From positions 1 to 13,748 of the forward strand of contig DKYD01000087.1 in assembly GCA_002492335.1 (NCBI GenBank): a stretch of DNA of 13,748 nucleotides, given 5' to 3'. Of this stretch, positions 7,694-13,748 are shown one piece after another. The DNA is from Lachnospiraceae bacterium UBA7109. GTDB lineage: Bacteria; Bacillota; Clostridia; Lachnospirales; Lachnospiraceae. Position numbers and translations under genes: made by a program. The first letter of the stretch is position 1, and each line of letters begins with the position of its first letter. Below the pieces are notes generated by a model that saw only the letters and a program-made list of their open reading frames with translations, was not told the DNA's origin and searched no databases.

Positions 7694-7731
7694 CGCAAAC
7701 CACCATACTGATGTTTGCAGCATCTTTTTTT
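7682..7731 (-). terminator. Strong terminator after the LamG/SLH protein gene
   Basis: GATGC-c-GCAAAC (7689-7700) pairs with GTTTGC-a-GCATC (7713-7724) with one mismatch and a 12-nt loop. Seven A on one side and seven T on the other flank the stem. It lies about 60 nt beyond the SLH gene stop and has a T-tract on either strand, so it is potentially bidirectional. No plus-strand gene reads into it. It makes the surface-protein genes and the sensing unit separate transcription units. Confidence 0.85.
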
Positions 7732-7791
7732 CAAAATCAGATATTTCACTCATATCCAATTTTTTCAGAAAATCTTATAATCCATTCCGAT

Positions 7792-10761
7792 TTATTTCCC
7801 GTATTTTTCTATAAATCTCTGGATAATCGTTGCACATTCTGCACGATTTGCACTTCCCTGCGGGTCGAGCATAAGCTGTCCGTTAATGGTCTTTCCTGTA
7901 ATGATTTCTTCGGATACAGCCCACTTCATGGCATCTTTTGCGAATTCCTGTACGTCTCCTGCATCCGGGAAGCTGTTGTAATCTCCGTCTGCCTTCACCT
8001 CATATCCCTTAAAGTCTTTTGCATAACGGTACATCATCGTTGCCATCTGTGCACGGGTCACGTTATCATTTGGTCCAAACATTCCTGTTCCCGTGTATCC
8101 GGTTACGATCTTATTCTCTGCCGCCCACAGTACCGGATTCTTGAACCAGTCAGTCTCTGTTACATCAGGGAATTTGTCTGTGTGTTTCATTTCCGGCTGT
8201 TCATTCATCTTATGAAGCACTGCTGCGAACTGAGCTCTTACCAGCGTCTCAGTCGGTGCAAAATGTTTGTCATCTTTACCGGTCATTGTTCCTGCAATAT
8301 AATTATATTCTACTGCATCATAATACCATGCGCCTTTTTCCACATCTACAAATGGAAGCTTGAAGCCACCCTGTTCTACAACGGTAACTACTGTTCCGTA
8401 TTCCATCTTCCATCCGTCAATATTTGCCGTTACTGTTGTCGTAAGAATCGCAGTACCTGCTTTCTTCGCTGTTACCTTGCCATCTTCGTAAGAAGCAACC
8501 TCCTCGTTATCAGAACTGTAAGTAACCTTCACACAGTTTTCCAGTCCTTCCGGAATCACAAATAACTGCTCAGATTCTCCGGTCTCATAGACTGCGTCTT
8601 CCTTCGGAGCCGCCGCTTCGATCTTATCCCACGGATCTTTATAATCTTCGTTGTATACAAGTTTGCTTACTGCTTCACGGATGGCTGTTTCAATCTCATA
8701 AGCCTCTTCCTGTGTTTTTACATCATCAAGCTTCTCCGGAACCTTTGCAAGCGCTGCTTCCAGAGCTTTGTAAGAATCTGCTGTAAATTCGTCTTTACCG
8801 AAAGCCTTTGCTTCCTCTACTACTTTTTTCAGCATTGCAAGGTCAAGCGCCTTTACTGTTGCCTTGAATTCCTTTGTCTCAATAACGTCGCCCTTTGTAA
8901 TGGTTGCGGTAAGTGTCACTTTTTTGTCTGTTGCCGGATTTGTAACTGTTCCGTCTGCTGCAATCACTTTTTCATCAGAAGATTTCCATGCAATCTTGCA
9001 TCCTTCAGCTTCTGTAAAGAGATTCATCTTATAAGCAACTGCATCCATGGACTCATTTTTGTCACCAAGAATCTTCTCTGCTGATACAAGCGTATCTGAT
9101 CCACTCTTAAAAATCTGCTCGTCTGTAAGCGCTCCGTCATATACCGTAAATTCATCAATATTTCCAAGGAAATTCGGGTCTGCAGACCAGCAGGATTTAC
9201 CAATAAATCCAAGAATGTTGTCCTGTGTACCATTTGCTACGATTGACGCCATTGTCTTTCCGGATGCAAGCTGACTTCCTATCATTACACCATCTGCATA
9301 GATGGAAATATTTCCATTATCCACTACCATTGATATCGTACAGTAAGTATCATCCGGAAGTGTTGCTGAGCCAAAGCTGTACAAATTTTCATCAGATGCA
9401 TCCTTTACACCTGCACGCGGTGTATTTCCGCCAAAATACGGTGCAATGAACAGATAATTAGAACCGGTTGCCTGTGCCCTGGAGCCCAGACAGAACAACC
9501 ATGAATTCTGTGCAGCTGTTCTGGAATATTTTGCTTCAATCGTGAACTGCTCTTTATTTGTCAGACTATCATAAATACTCATCGGAAGTGTTACATAGCT
9601 GCTTCCCGACTTTACATTCAATACCGTACGATCTCCATCCTTTATATAAGAGGTTCCATCCGGATTGATAATCGTTGCATTATGATTATGGCCGGAAGCA
9701 TCTGTAACTGTAGCTCCATTTGCCTGATCCATTGTATACTGTACCACAACCGGAAGCTCTGTCTCTGCATAATCAGATACAGTTACTTCTGTCTTTTGAG
9801 ACTTCTCTGTGTTGCCTACGGTTACCTTTGTTGTAATGGTTGCTGTACCAGCCTTCACACCTGTTACGACACCATCTTTTACGGTAGCGATTTTATCATC
9901 ACTGGATGTATAAGTAACTGCTGCTTCCGCTGCAGATACACCTGCCGGAAGCTTCATGCCAAGAGAAGCTGTTCTCTCTGTATAAACAGATACTTTTTCA
10001 TTTACAGAAAATCCTTTTTCAGCAAAGACCTCCTCTGCACTTCTGTTGTCATACAAAGAATATACCTGATCTGCCGTCAAAGCCTGGTCATATACCTGAA
10101 CCTCGTCAATCAGACCTTTGTATAATGCATCCCAGTGATTTACACCAATATAAAGGTCGCTGTTATCCTGTGCATATGCATCTGCCGCTCTTCCGGAGCC
10201 TTTCTGCTCTCCATTAATATAAACGACAGCATCGTTCCCCGACTGTGTAATCGTTACGAACGTCCACTCGTTATTCGGAATTACAATATCCTTGATTGTT
10301 CCTGCTTCAGCCCAGCTGAAGCCACCGCCATTAGACCAGATATGAACCTTTCCTCCTGCATTCTCCATTGCAGAAAATGAAGTCCAGTATTCGGTCGCTC
10401 CTTTCGGCGCGCCCATGAAAACAATAGAGCCATTATTTCCAATATTTTCAGAAGGATTTACCCAAAGAGATACTGTATAATCTGAACCGATCTTACCTGT
10501 ATTCATCTTTAATCCGTAATTGCCGTCAAGATGAATTGCTTTTCCGCTCTTACCTGCTTCATATACGGCTTCGCCTGTATATTCACCAGCATTCTGGTAG
10601 GTCATTTTTGTGCTTCCGCCAAGGTCGTCTTCAAAAGAATATGTCTTCACCGGTGACGGCATATCTGCCGCTTTTGCCTGAATTGCTCCTGCTCCCGGAA
10701 GTACTGCTGCAACAGTCAGTGCAGCGGCAAGGAAAGCAGATAATATTTTCTTATATTTCAT
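7792..10761 (-). CDS. SLH-anchored cell-surface protein with two LamG-like modules
   Basis: A 989-residue exported protein. A Sec signal peptide covers about residues 1-31 (cleavage near IQAKA-AD). Modules in order are: a LamG/concanavalin A-like domain (about 38-237), a Big_2 Ig-like domain (about 250-330, with YTSSDDKIATV and AGTATIT), a second LamG-like domain (about 337-555), an atrophied Ig-like domain (about 560-637, WKSSDEKVIAADGTV), a FIVAR-like helical segment (about 640-702), another Big_2 domain (about 715-796) and three SLH repeats (about 800-985, with WYYDAV, LVRAQFA, VTRAQMA and ANRAECA). SLH repeats normally hold proteins on cell-wall polysaccharide. The LamG domains often bind glycans. 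No glycosidase or other catalytic domain is recognisable, so a binding or scaffolding role is inferred. The gene begins 14 nt after the GH43 gene, with AAAGGAGG as ribosome binding site directly after that gene's stop, so the two are almost certainly cotranscribed. A multi-domain enzyme with an unrecognised catalytic fold cannot be excluded. Confidence 0.88.
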   Translation of the reverse strand: MKYKKILSAFLAAALTVAAVLPGAGAIQAKAADMPSPVKTYSFEDDLGGSTKMTYQNAGEYTGEAVYEAGKSGKAIHLDGNYGLKMNTGKIGSDYTVSLWVNPSENIGNNGSIVFMGAPKGATEYWTSFSAMENAGGKVHIWSNGGGFSWAEAGTIKDIVIPNNEWTFVTITQSGNDAVVYINGEQKGSGRAADAYAQDNSDLYIGVNHWDALYKGLIDEVQVYDQALTADQVYSLYDNRSAEEVFAEKGFSVNEKVSVYTERTASLGMKLPAGVSAAEAAVTYTSSDDKIATVKDGVVTGVKAGTATITTKVTVGNTEKSQKTEVTVSDYAETELPVVVQYTMDQANGATVTDASGHNHNATIINPDGTSYIKDGDRTVLNVKSGSSYVTLPMSIYDSLTNKEQFTIEAKYSRTAAQNSWLFCLGSRAQATGSNYLFIAPYFGGNTPRAGVKDASDENLYSFGSATLPDDTYCTISMVVDNGNISIYADGVMIGSQLASGKTMASIVANGTQDNILGFIGKSCWSADPNFLGNIDEFTVYDGALTDEQIFKSGSDTLVSAEKILGDKNESMDAVAYKMNLFTEAEGCKIAWKSSDEKVIAADGTVTNPATDKKVTLTATITKGDVIETKEFKATVKALDLAMLKKVVEEAKAFGKDEFTADSYKALEAALAKVPEKLDDVKTQEEAYEIETAIREAVSKLVYNEDYKDPWDKIEAAAPKEDAVYETGESEQLFVIPEGLENCVKVTYSSDNEEVASYEDGKVTAKKAGTAILTTTVTANIDGWKMEYGTVVTVVEQGGFKLPFVDVEKGAWYYDAVEYNYIAGTMTGKDDKHFAPTETLVRAQFAAVLHKMNEQPEMKHTDKFPDVTETDWFKNPVLWAAENKIVTGYTGTGMFGPNDNVTRAQMATMMYRYAKDFKGYEVKADGDYNSFPDAGDVQEFAKDAMKWAVSEEIITGKTINGQLMLDPQGSANRAECATIIQRFIEKYGK
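7795..8335. repeat. SLH-coding direct repeat, copy 1
   Basis: The segment coding the three SLH repeats of the 989-residue protein is a close nucleotide match, in the same orientation, to 13205-13748. Bases 7943-7972 are identical to 13353-13382. A shortened third copy lies at 12713-13000. The intact copies lie about 5.4 kb apart and flank GH43 and most of the LamG/SLH gene. Confidence 0.7.
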
Positions 10762-10775
10762 TTATTTTTCCTCCT

Positions 10776-12620
10776 TTACCGGGTTTTTCCTGGTTCAACA
10801 ATGCGAATTGTTACATTTTCAGTTACTTCTTTTCCGTTTTCTTTATAAGTAACCTTAAGTGTCTGCTTTCCGGTCTTGCTCATGTCAATCTCGTCAGCAT
10901 TGGTTGTATAATCTGTAATCCACTTTGTGTCTCCATTTTCATAAGCCGCTTTTACACGGATATCATCTGTATCCAGCTTGCTTCCAACTGTATACATTCT
11001 CTTTGTCTTCTGTACCTTAATAGAAGATACCGGCGTATCTGTATCTACATCAAAGGTGCAGGCGTCGTCATCCGGCTTATTTGTCAGGATCATCTCTCCA
11101 TCCTTGCTTGCAAGATAATATCCCGGCTTCAGTACACTTTCAAAAGTAACTCCATGTCCGGCAAATCCTTCGAGTGTACGGAAAGTTGCTTTCTTTCTTC
11201 CTGTATCGTTATTCTCCCAATGCTGTGAAAGGGTAATTTCTCCGGATTCTTCTACGGTAATGTACATTCCCGGCTTATTATAAGACTGAATAGAAACATA
11301 TGCGTCATTCTTCTTATCAGCCAGTCCTGATTCAAGCTCCCATTTTGCATCTGCTTCCTTTGCATTCCTGCTTACAAGTACATCCTGTGCATTCGTCCCC
11401 ACCTTTGGATATTCTGCATCATTTGTCGTATTTGCAAATTCATTATGTGCAACATAAGCGCCCGATGCATCTGTAATCTGTGTTGCTACTCCTGCAAGAC
11501 CTGTAGACGTCTCGCCAAACAGATCAATGGAGCCATCCTCGTTAATGTTCAGCTTCTCTACACATGCAACACGGCGGTATCCGCTTCCATGTGGAAGTGT
11601 ACCATTGTGGTATACGAAATATTCCTGCCCTTTAAACGTAAATACTGCCATATGATTTGTATTTGCCGTCGCGGTCGGAGTCATAATCACTCCACCCCAC
11701 TGCCACCTGTTATTTTTAAAATCTTCATAAGTATCTGCTGTCGCATATGCCATCTGTTCTCTCCAGTCACATGCAAAGAACATATAATATGGTCCGTAAT
11801 ACTCCCCATTTTCATCCTGACGGCGGAAGTAATATGGAGCCTCAGTAAAGGTGTGTCCAGTCATACCATTAACTGTACCAACCTTAATATCATCATTCAA
11901 AGTAATCTGTCCATCTCCATTCTGATCTTTAATGGACATCATATCCTCATTCAGCTCTGCATTAAAAAATCTGGTATTTCCCCAGCCTACATATCTGTGT
12001 TCTTCCCCATCTACTGTCTCGATCCATGCAGTCGGGTCAATATCCTCCCATGAATGCACACTGTTTGTTGTATCAATATTTTTTACAAGCGGCTGTCCCT
12101 TGTCTACAAATGGTCCTGTCGGGCTGTCAGACACCGCAACACCAATACATTTGCCGCGTCCCACACTGCTGTTCCCTTCTGCACAATAATAGAAATAGTA
12201 CTTATCTTTGTACTTCATCACCTGTGCTGCCCATGCAGAAATATCGTCCTGTCTCCATGACACGTCTGTCATTCTCATAATGACACTTTCATACTTCCAG
12301 TGCACCATATCAGTAGACGAATAACATCTCCAATTCGGCATGATATACGCTTCCTGAGAATCCGGCGCCGCATCATTCCCTACATATGCATATACCGTAT
12401 CACCGTCAACCAGGATGGATGGGTCTCCTCCATAAAGCATATTGCCGTTCTCGTCAAAACCGAGGATCGGATTACCGAGCTCGCTCTTGGCAAGTTTTGT
12501 TTCCACCGGAACACGAAGCTGCCGCTCTGCAATCTTATCTCCCACTGCACTTACCGTTACAGCTGAAACCGGAATCAGAGACAGAGCCAGAAGTCCGGCT
12601 AAGATTTTCTTTCCCTTCAT
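10776..12620 (-). CDS. Secreted glycoside hydrolase family 43 protein with AbfB-like and Ig-like domains
   Basis: A 614-residue secreted enzyme. The signal peptide spans about residues 1-25 (cleavage near VTVSA-VG, no lipobox). The GH43 five-bladed propeller fills about 55-385. The expected catalytic trio is present: D66 in GGDPS as general base, D195 in EDIDPTAWI as pKa modulator, and E260 in TEAPYY as general acid. H323 in NHMAVF matches the conserved propeller histidine. A C-terminal region at about 435-527 resembles an AbfB (CBM42-type) beta-trefoil, with YVSIQSYNKPGMYI and GVTFESVLKPGYYLAS repeats. A final Ig-like domain of Big_3 style covers about 530-610. GH43 members usually remove arabinose or xylose units from arabinan, arabinoxylan or related chains; the exact substrate cannot be read from the sequence. 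Residues 232-243 form an EF-hand-like calcium loop inside the catalytic domain. There is no SLH domain, so cell attachment would depend on the cotranscribed SLH protein or on the AbfB module. AAGGAGG lies 7 nt before the start. Confidence 0.9.
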   Translation of the reverse strand: MKGKKILAGLLALSLIPVSAVTVSAVGDKIAERQLRVPVETKLAKSELGNPILGFDENGNMLYGGDPSILVDGDTVYAYVGNDAAPDSQEAYIMPNWRCYSSTDMVHWKYESVIMRMTDVSWRQDDISAWAAQVMKYKDKYYFYYCAEGNSSVGRGKCIGVAVSDSPTGPFVDKGQPLVKNIDTTNSVHSWEDIDPTAWIETVDGEEHRYVGWGNTRFFNAELNEDMMSIKDQNGDGQITLNDDIKVGTVNGMTGHTFTEAPYYFRRQDENGEYYGPYYMFFACDWREQMAYATADTYEDFKNNRWQWGGVIMTPTATANTNHMAVFTFKGQEYFVYHNGTLPHGSGYRRVACVEKLNINEDGSIDLFGETSTGLAGVATQITDASGAYVAHNEFANTTNDAEYPKVGTNAQDVLVSRNAKEADAKWELESGLADKKNDAYVSIQSYNKPGMYITVEESGEITLSQHWENNDTGRKKATFRTLEGFAGHGVTFESVLKPGYYLASKDGEMILTNKPDDDACTFDVDTDTPVSSIKVQKTKRMYTVGSKLDTDDIRVKAAYENGDTKWITDYTTNADEIDMSKTGKQTLKVTYKENGKEVTENVTIRIVEPGKTR

Positions 12621-12654
12621 TGTAAATCCTCCTTATATAAATTGTTTTTATCTG

Positions 12655-12692
12655 AAATGCCGGCCACAAGATGCCTGAAACCGGCAATTTCA
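12655..12692. repeat. Inverted repeats in the GH43 leader
   Basis: AAATGCCGG (12655-12663) can pair with CCGGCAATTT (12681-12690) with one bulged A and a 17-nt loop. Overlapping this, TGAAA-N7-TTTCA (12676-12692) is a short perfect palindrome. These sit 35-72 nt before the GH43 start. They could be a weak terminator for the broken SLH gene (no T-tract follows), an operator or a leader hairpin. The palindrome is 3 nt too long to be a standard catabolite-repression cre site. I see no convincing promoter between the remnant and GH43. Confidence 0.35.
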
Positions 12693-12709
12693 TTCAAAAT
12701 ATCCATTTT

Positions 12710-13086
12710 CTACTTCTCATATTTCTCCATAAACCTCTGAATAATGATTGCACATTCTGCACGGTTCGCACATCCCTGCGGGTCAAGAAGAAGTCTGCAT
12801 CCCTGAACCAGTCGTTCTCCGTCACATCAGAAAATAATTTTGTATATTCCATTTCAGGTGTCTCATTCATCTTATGCAGTACCGCTGCAAACTGACTTCT
12901 CACCAGTGTATCTGCAGGTCCGAAATGTGTATCATTTAAGCCAGTCATAGTCTTCTTTTCATAATTGTAAGCTACAGCATCATAATACCACATATCCTCC
13001 GCAACGTCTACATATGGAAGCTTTTCAGCCGATTTGACAATTACATTTATTGTTACTTCTTTATTTTCCGGCTTCAGTTCTTCCTG
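12710..13086 (-). pseudogene. Broken SLH protein gene remnant
   Basis: This is the decayed 3' end of an SLH protein gene. The reading frame opens only after a TAA at 13089-13087 and encodes the tail of an Ig-like domain (EVTINVIVKSAEKLPYVDV). It continues into a good first SLH repeat (WYYDAVAYNY, FGPADTLVRSQFAAVLHK) and the start of the second (LFSDVTENDWFRDA). It then jumps directly to the end of the third repeat, which is readable in another frame as LLLDPQG, ANRAECA and QRFMEKYEK followed by TAG at 12712-12710. Compared with the intact paralogue at 13202-13748, 258 nt are missing and replaced by 2 nt, a net loss of 256 nt that shifts the frame. There is no signal peptide, no ribosome binding site and no 5' body. 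An ATG at 12993 lies inside the conserved SLH core and is not a credible start. Confidence 0.85.
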
Positions 13087-13126
13087 TTATTTATATAAAA
13101 CAATTTTCATTATGCCAAAGATAACA

Positions 13127-13160
13127 AAACCAGGAGAGTATATCATTACTCCCCTGGTTT
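13127..13160 (-). terminator. Terminator after the right-edge SLH gene
   Basis: AAACCAGG-a-GAGT pairs with ACTC-c-CCTGGTTT, a 12-bp stem with one internal mismatch and an 8-nt loop. On the minus strand it is followed by TTTTGTTATCTTT. It lies about 40 nt beyond the stop codon at 13202, and the broken SLH remnant begins about 40 nt further on. It therefore separates that gene from the remnant and the GH43 unit. Confidence 0.75.
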
Positions 13161-13201
13161 ACCTGCTTATATACTATTTCTATTTTTTTGTCTGTTATAA
13201 A

Positions 13202-13748
13202 TCACTTCTCATACTTCTCCATAAATCTCTGGATAATGGTTGCACATTCTGCACGGTTTGCGCTTCCCTGCGGATCAAGAAGAAGCTGTCCATTAATGGT
13301 CTTTCCTGTAATGATTCCTTCCGTTACTGCCCACTTCATGGCGTCTTTTGCAAATTCCTGTACGTCTCCTGCATCCGGGAAGGAACTGTAATCGCCGTCT
13401 GCTTTCACATCATATCCCTTATAATCCTTTGCGTAACGGTACATCATCGTTGCCATCTGCGAGCGGGTTACCGAATCATTTGGCCCGAACAAATCTGTTC
13501 CCGTATATCCGGTTACAATCTTCTTATCTGCCGCCCACAAAACTGCATCCTTAAACCAGTCAGGCTCCGTCACGTCAGAGAACAAGTCTGTATATTCCAT
13601 TTCAGGCGTCTCATTCATCTTATGGAGTACTGCCGCAAACTGCGCTCTTACGAGTGTCTCTGTCGGTACAAAGTGTGTTTCATCTTTACCGGTCATCGTT
13701 TTTTCAACATAATTATATGCAACCGCATCATAATACCATGCATCTTCC
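13202..13748 (-). CDS. SLH domain protein, C-terminal part (5' end outside window)
   Basis: The frame is open to the window edge and encodes about 181 residues ending in TGA. It begins in the first SLH repeat with EDAWYYDAVAYNY and continues through LVRAQFAAVLHK, a second repeat (WFKDAVLWAADKKIVTGY, VTRSQMATMMYRYAK) and a third (FPDAGDVQEFAKDAMKWAV, ANRAECATIIQRF). All three repeats look intact. The ATG at 13696 is an internal methionine of the first repeat and not the gene start. The product is expected to be a surface protein anchored to cell-wall polysaccharide; its functional N-terminal domains lie outside the window. It closely matches the C-terminus of the 989-residue protein, including a run of 30 identical nucleotides (13353-13382 with 7943-7972). 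Confidence 0.9.
   Translation of the reverse strand, partial: EDAWYYDAVAYNYVEKTMTGKDETHFVPTETLVRAQFAAVLHKMNETPEMEYTDLFSDVTEPDWFKDAVLWAADKKIVTGYTGTDLFGPNDSVTRSQMATMMYRYAKDYKGYDVKADGDYSSFPDAGDVQEFAKDAMKWAVTEGIITGKTINGQLLLDPQGSANRAECATIIQRFMEKYEK
13205..13748. repeat. SLH-coding direct repeat, copy 2
   Basis: This is the second intact member of the SLH-coding repeat family, in the same orientation as the copy at 7795-8335. The degraded copy at 12713-13000 shares its flanking sequence, for example the stretch coding VLHKMNETPEMEYT. Confidence 0.7.

Noticed and set aside
7690..8565. 291-residue plus-strand open frame opposite the SLH/Big_2 coding region
   Set aside because: It lies fully antisense to well-conserved domains. 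Its translation is rich in Cys, His, Phe and Ile with no motif, as expected for the reverse of this codon usage, and it has no good ribosome binding site.
11889..11924. A dockerin domain in the GH43 protein
   Set aside because: Only one calcium loop is present, and it is internal to the catalytic domain. Dockerins have two loops with linking helices, usually at a terminus.
9682..12053. Several plus-strand open frames of 80-230 codons (for example 9682-10125, 10536-11228, 11445-12053)
   Set aside because: All are antisense to the LamG/SLH and GH43 genes, whose domains are clear. The translations are low-complexity Cys/Ile/Ser-rich shadows.
12676..12692. Catabolite-repression (cre) site before GH43
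   Set aside because: The TGAAA and TTTCA arms are 7 nt apart instead of the 4 nt of the usual TGAAANCGNTTTCA form, and the central CG is not centred.
12694..12993. A 99-residue protein starting at ATG 12993
   Set aside because: The ATG is inside the conserved WYYDAV core of an SLH repeat, has no ribosome binding site, and the last 30 or so residues are out-of-frame SLH sequence. It is part of the pseudogene.
1..13748. CRISPR array, tRNA/rRNA genes, insertion sequence or prophage
   Set aside because: I found no regularly spaced repeats, no tRNA- or rRNA-like sequence, and no transposase, integrase or phage protein on either strand. The only repeats are the SLH-coding segments and short inverted or tandem repeats.

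Overview
The window looks like a chromosomal segment from a low-to-mid GC, Gram-positive anaerobe of the Clostridia, most likely Lachnospiraceae-like. The evidence is strong AGGAGG-type ribosome binding sites, A/T-rich sigma-A-type promoters, a YesM/YesN-type two-component system, and secreted proteins with Ig-like, FIVAR and S-layer homology (SLH) modules. This assignment is inferred from protein style and not from a marker gene.

Left part (1-2890): two housekeeping genes are transcribed divergently from a compact shared promoter region. They are mgtE, a CBS-domain Mg2+ transporter on the minus strand, and tmcAL, the tRNA-Met cytidine acetate ligase on the plus strand. tmcAL ends in a terminator hairpin whose loop holds its own stop codon. 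It converges there on the next minus-strand operon.

Middle (2888-7583, minus strand): a three-gene unit encodes, in transcription order, an extracellular family 1 sugar-binding protein, a YesM-type sensor histidine kinase and a YesN-type AraC response regulator. No ABC permease genes lie next to the binding protein. It may therefore work as a ligand-sensing partner of the kinase, or with permeases encoded elsewhere. A strong hairpin at 7682-7731 separates this unit from the genes upstream of it.

Right part (7792-13748, minus strand): this is a carbohydrate surface locus. A secreted GH43 glycosidase with AbfB-like (CBM42-type) and Ig-like domains sits 14 nt before a 989-residue SLH-anchored protein. 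The SLH protein carries two LamG-like modules and no recognisable catalytic domain. Upstream of the GH43 gene is a broken SLH gene remnant, truncated at its 5' end and carrying an internal frameshifting deletion. Further upstream is the 3' end of another SLH protein that runs off the window. The three SLH-coding segments are closely related direct repeats.

Working model (inference): the GH43 enzyme and the LamG/SLH protein bind and trim an arabinose-containing or related plant polysaccharide at the cell surface. The binding protein and two-component system next door sense the released oligosaccharides. I see no CRISPR array, RNA gene, prophage or insertion sequence, and no system I can defend as wholly new. 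The points most worth checking are the permease-less sensing operon, the non-catalytic surface partner of the GH43, the calcium-loop-like insert in the GH43, and the recombination-prone SLH repeats.
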